From Echinimonas agarilytica (GTDB lineage Bacteria > Pseudomonadota > Gammaproteobacteria > Enterobacterales > Neiellaceae), in NCBI RefSeq assembly GCF_023703465.1, contig NZ_JAMQGP010000002.1:124001-188000 (forward strand): 64,000 bases of DNA, read 5' to 3'. The first letter of the stretch is position 1. Each line of letters starts with the position of its first letter. The notes below the pieces were generated by a model. It was not told the DNA's origin and made no database searches. It saw nothing but the letters and a program-made list of their open reading frames with translations. A program made the translations under genes and the position numbers. Of the stretch, positions 60,722 to 64,000 are shown one piece after another.

Positions 60722-62212
60722 TTACCCGCCCGGAATGTACTCATCTTGAGGTATTTGAACGTCAGGGATCCATTGTTGCATCTTCTGGACGATCGCTTTT
60801 GATGAAGGCTGATTTACGATATTGCGTTGTTCATTTGGATCGGAGCGGTGATCGTACAGTTCCTCGGTGCCATCTTGGTATCGGATGTAATTCCAATGAT
60901 CTCGAAGTATGCCGTGGTTGCCTTGTTGATATGTGATGACGGCTGCGTGAGGCCAAGCATCGCTATTTGTTGAAAGCAGGGGAGTCAAATCATGGCCGCT
61001 GAGTTGCTGGCCAACGGGCAGGTCAAGCAGAGATACAATCGTTGGATAAATGTCCACAAGAGATACAGGTTCCTGAACCATTTTTGCGGCTTGGCCGGGC
61101 ACTTTGATAATCATCGGCGCATTAGCTCCTTGACGCCACATGGTGAATTTTTCCCAACGGTCTTTGTGTCCCAGTTGGAAGCCATGGTCACTCCATAAAA
61201 CAACAATGGTATTGTCTTTGTAGTCACTATTTTCCAATGCCGTGAGCATTTTTCCTATTGCGGCGTCAGCGAATGATGTTGATGCCAAATATCCTTGCAT
61301 GGCTCTGCGCCATTCATCGGGACGCGATTTTACCAGTCGAGCAAAGCCTGATGACCAGTTTGTTTGAGCGATTTGTGGAATGTCTTGCATGTCATCATCT
61401 GCAAGTTCTGGAAGCTTTATTTGCTCCAGTGGATACAAATCGAAAAATTCTTTAGGCGCAAGTTGTGGGGAGTGAGGTCTGAATATACCGCAGGCTAAAA
61501 AGAACGGCTTGTCACGTTCTTGTTGCAGCTGATCTTGGCAAAATTGAGCGGTTTTGAAATCGCCAGTTTGTTCTTTGGCTTGCTCAATGGGGCCCCAAAT
61601 GCCGTGTTCTCGAATATAGTCTTTAATAGGTAGTCCATCATATTCACTTAAGCCTCCGTGCCATTTGGCCCAACCATCTTCATTCACATATTCGTGAGCC
61701 CCAGCTGTGCCTGTCTCTGTAGAGGATTGATAGGTCCATGAGCGATCGTCTGATAGCGGGGCTGCTTGCGATTTGAGGCCTCGAGAATGGTGAAATATTT
61801 TACCCGATGCAATCGTGTCGTAGCCGTGACGCTGAAGGTATTGAGGTAAGGTCACTCGGTCTTCTCCACCGGGCCTGTGTCTGAAGTTTCCGTTATTCGT
61901 ATATTGCCCAGTGATTTCAGGGCGTTGGCCCGTTAAAACAGCCACGCGTGATGGGTTACAGGCAGGAACAGCGGCATAAGCATTTTGGAACATAACACCT
62001 TCGGCTGCTAGGCGGTCAATGTTGGGGGTTATTGCATCGCCTCCCCACACTCCTACATAGTTATTCAGATCGTCCACCGCAATCATAAGCACATTCATCG
62101 GCTTTTGAGAGGGCATCGATTGTTGCGAGATATCTGGTGACGATTGGCTGCAACCCAACAAGGCGCCAGCTGAGCAATAGACGGCTGAAACTAGCCATGT
62201 TTTGTAATGCAT
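60722..62212 (-). CDS. Formylglycine-dependent sulfatase, iduronate-2-sulfatase-like
   Basis: A 496-residue lipoprotein sulfatase (start ATG 62212, lipobox LLGC). The family pattern VLMIAVDDLNNYVGVWGG, the active-site CNPSR (Cys85), GKIFHH and WSDHGFQLGHKDRWEK place it with iduronate-2-sulfatase-like S1 enzymes. It ends with a normal DPNEQRN block. Unlike the sulfatase at 54.8 kb it is not embedded in a sugar cluster; it diverges from a small protein and the oxidoreductase region. Substrate is unknown: an algal sulfated polysaccharide is likely. Confidence 0.9.
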   Translation of the reverse strand: MHYKTWLVSAVYCSAGALLGCSQSSPDISQQSMPSQKPMNVLMIAVDDLNNYVGVWGGDAITPNIDRLAAEGVMFQNAYAAVPACNPSRVAVLTGQRPEITGQYTNNGNFRHRPGGEDRVTLPQYLQRHGYDTIASGKIFHHSRGLKSQAAPLSDDRSWTYQSSTETGTAGAHEYVNEDGWAKWHGGLSEYDGLPIKDYIREHGIWGPIEQAKEQTGDFKTAQFCQDQLQQERDKPFFLACGIFRPHSPQLAPKEFFDLYPLEQIKLPELADDDMQDIPQIAQTNWSSGFARLVKSRPDEWRRAMQGYLASTSFADAAIGKMLTALENSDYKDNTIVVLWSDHGFQLGHKDRWEKFTMWRQGANAPMIIKVPGQAAKMVQEPVSLVDIYPTIVSLLDLPVGQQLSGHDLTPLLSTNSDAWPHAAVITYQQGNHGILRDHWNYIRYQDGTEELYDHRSDPNEQRNIVNQPSSKAIVQKMQQWIPDVQIPQDEYIPGG

Positions 62213-62468
62213 GTGGAATTCCAAAGTTAGAAGTGATCGCTTTTATATAACCTTATTTATGATGGTGATGGGTATGCGTTAACCGGCTCAATGCTAAGGG
62301 GTAATGAATCATGTGACAGTTTTCGCAGCCTGACTTCAAACTTTTTATGAGGAATGGCACTGCTACATTTATTTTATCTCACGTCATAATTTGTAACATT
62401 CTATAGTCGCCCGTACATATGTAAATTTGGCTGTTACCCTGGTAAATAACAGCCATTCGAGAGGTTAT

Positions 62469-62660
62469 ATGTTTGGTGGTGGTTTAAAATCTTATTTGGT
62501 CGCAGGTGCGAAAAGTACAAATGGTGTTAAAAAAGAATCGAGCGAAGTATTCGTCGCCTACAATGAATTTGAAGTGAAGAAACAAGCTGAACAATGTGGG
62601 TTTGTTGATTATGAGATGACTTTACTCGACAACGAAGATCCGCAGCGGAAGTTCAGTTAA
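62469..62660 (+). CDS. Small hypothetical protein
   Basis: A 63-residue protein starting MFGGGLKSYLVAG, with a GAGAGG ribosome site before ATG 62469. It is mainly hydrophilic, predicted helix then strand (FVAYNEFEVKKQAEQCGFVDYEM), with one Cys. No family is recognised. The good ribosome site and codon pattern make it likely to be real. Confidence 0.6.
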   Translation: MFGGGLKSYLVAGAKSTNGVKKESSEVFVAYNEFEVKKQAEQCGFVDYEMTLLDNEDPQRKFS

Positions 62661-62680
62661 CCGAGAGCATTCAGCTTCAT

Positions 62681-63664
62681 TTATACGTCGGCTGGGTAAT
62701 GAACTCCCAACTGCTTTCTACTTTGATCGATGAGCCTCAATGTTGTTTCAGAGCGCTGCCATGTATTGATGGTCGATTCGTTATGACGTTTTAGAATTAG
62801 CGCTATGAAGTGGGTCAGTTCGTAACTCATGGTTGGTTTGAGAGTACCAACATCCAGCTGCACCATTTCTTCGTTGCGATGGGCAAATCGAATCGCTCTG
62901 GGTTGAGCGATAAAATCAACCTCAATGCGGCCGTTTTCCCCTAAAATCTCAGTTAAATGACTGCCGTCGTTTACCTTCGAGTAAATGATGCTAGCTTGGC
63001 AGTGCTGATATTGAAGCAGCAACTGACCACATCCATCTACTCCCGTTTCTAGTAACGTGCCTTTGGCCACAATATCATCGGGCACGCCTAGTAAATGAAC
63101 GGCGCTTGCCAGCGGGTAAATGCCGATGTCCATTAGTGCGCCATTTGAAAATTCAGGGTTGAAAGCATTGGGGCGTTCGCCTTGCTTAAACTTGTCATAG
63201 CGCGAGGAGTACTGACAATACTGCGAGATGAACTGGCGAATTGGGCCTATTTGGGGCAAAAACTCTTTTATTTTCGTAAACGCAGGTGTCATTGTCGGCA
63301 TCATCGCTTCCATCAGCGTAACGTTGTTTTCAGCCGCAGTAGTGGCCATCGCTTGGAACTCGATGGCGTTTGAGGCTGCGGGTTTCTCCACTAAAACATG
63401 CTTGCCAGCATTCATCAATGCGATGGCTTGAGGGGCATGAAAGCTAGTGGGCGAAGCAATATAAACAGCATCAAAATGCGGACTTTGGCACAATGCATTA
63501 AAATTTGTGTAGGTGTATTCTGCTTGGTGTTTGGCAGCGAACTCCGTGGCGGTGTGTTGGTGTCGAGAATACACGGTAGTGAGTTTAAACTGAGCGACAT
63601 GCTTGGAAGCGTCTAACAGGCGCTCAGTAATAAAGTTGGTGCCAATAATAGCAAATCGAATCAT
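62681..63664 (-). CDS. Gfo/Idh/MocA-family NAD(P)-dependent oxidoreductase
   Basis: A 327-residue cytoplasmic enzyme with N-terminal Rossmann fold (IRFAIIGTNFITERLLDA), the conserved EKPA motif in HVLVEKPAASN, and the C-terminal alpha/beta domain with ALMDIGIYPLASAV. Members oxidise or epimerise sugars and inositols or act in sugar-nucleotide routes. ATG 63664 is used because the Rossmann motif begins directly there; an upstream extension belongs to no known member. Neighbouring genes do not reveal the substrate, though sugar catabolism suits the region. Confidence 0.88.
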   Translation of the reverse strand: MIRFAIIGTNFITERLLDASKHVAQFKLTTVYSRHQHTATEFAAKHQAEYTYTNFNALCQSPHFDAVYIASPTSFHAPQAIALMNAGKHVLVEKPAASNAIEFQAMATTAAENNVTLMEAMMPTMTPAFTKIKEFLPQIGPIRQFISQYCQYSSRYDKFKQGERPNAFNPEFSNGALMDIGIYPLASAVHLLGVPDDIVAKGTLLETGVDGCGQLLLQYQHCQASIIYSKVNDGSHLTEILGENGRIEVDFIAQPRAIRFAHRNEEMVQLDVGTLKPTMSYELTHFIALILKRHNESTINTWQRSETTLRLIDQSRKQLGVHYPADV

Positions 63665-63698
63665 GATCGAGGCCTTGTCAGTTGGATAGTGCTCGATT

Positions 63699-64000
63699 TC
63701 ATGAGGCGTGTTTTTGAGCCTGTTGACGAACTTGCAGCAATCCTGCGTCAAATTCTTTCATCACAGTTTCTAGAGCGTCGGTGGCAATGCCAAAATATTT
63801 GGTCGCCGTAATGCTGGGTTCTTGAATCGTGATTTCATTTTGTATGGATGCTAGCAAAGGTGTCAGCTTTGTTCGACATAAATTATTGTTGCACACCTGA
63901 TTGTAGGAACTGAGTTTGCTGTGCAAATATTTGAGTCTGATTCTTTCGACACTTCCACAATGGTGTGCTGCTGCGACTCCGGTTCCCAAGGCTCGCGCCT
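63699..64000 (-). CDS. Partial protein, unknown function, cut by window end
   Basis: At least 99 codons are open up to the window edge with no clear start in view. The visible C-terminal part is mostly helical with two cysteines (VCNNNLCRTKL) and ends ...LLQVRQQAQKHAS. I do not recognise the family. It ends 34 bases before the oxidoreductase start, in the same direction, and may be in one operon with it. Confidence 0.5.
   Translation of the reverse strand, partial: ARALGTGVAAAHHCGSVERIRLKYLHSKLSSYNQVCNNNLCRTKLTPLLASIQNEITIQEPSITATKYFGIATDALETVMKEFDAGLLQVRQQAQKHAS

Overview
The window looks like a chromosomal segment of a marine, polysaccharide-degrading gammaproteobacterium, most likely in or near the Alteromonadales. 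The evidence is the mix of a TonB-dependent receptor with SapC and tryptophan-halogenase-like partners, formylglycine sulfatases, an SSS sugar symporter, HiPIP, OMPLA, PqiABC, FolM and a giant type I secreted adhesin, together with moderate GC content. This placement is inferred from gene content only. No rRNA, tRNA, CRISPR array or insertion sequence was recognised.

Layout. 0.3-5.0 kb: metabolic and stress genes (EamA exporter, OsmC, GNAT, DUF885 lipoprotein, SYLF protein). 5.2-10.2 kb: an envelope-lipid operon with a membrane-anchored retropepsin, PqiA, PqiB, PqiC and outer-membrane phospholipase A. 10.3-27.6 kb: a 3,972-residue repeat adhesin followed by its own type I secretion ABC transporter, membrane-fusion protein, TolC-like channel and an OmpA-type lipoprotein. 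A strong hairpin ends directly at the adhesin start codon. 27.8-40.5 kb: glycan-use genes (GH3 glucosidase, ROK regulator, GH20 hexosaminidase, TonB receptor, SapC, tryptophan-halogenase-like flavoprotein), then a tail-to-tail inverted second SapC with only the 3' remnant of a second halogenase.

40.7-42.0 kb: a class D-like sortase and a small secreted protein ending in an LPKTA sorting signal, which is unusual for a Gram-negative cell. 42.1-48.9 kb: single-domain PqiA protein, GalR-like regulator with GalM, FolE/FolM pterin genes, HiPIP, NADAR protein and a DUF4136 lipoprotein. 49.8-56.4 kb: a second sugar cluster (SSS symporter, GH27 alpha-galactosidase, GH49-like beta-helix lipoprotein, S1 sulfatase) that fits a sulfated alpha-linked galactan or similar algal glycan. 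56.4-64 kb: a complementary bacterioferritin pair behind a possible Fur box, a PAS-PAS-GGDEF-EAL membrane protein, a second sulfatase, a Gfo/Idh/MocA oxidoreductase and a gene cut by the window end.

The clearest candidates for something little described are the LPKTA protein/sortase pair, the inverted SapC-halogenase arrangement within the glycan locus, the hairpin abutting the adhesin start codon, and the joining of a retropepsin to PqiABC and OMPLA.
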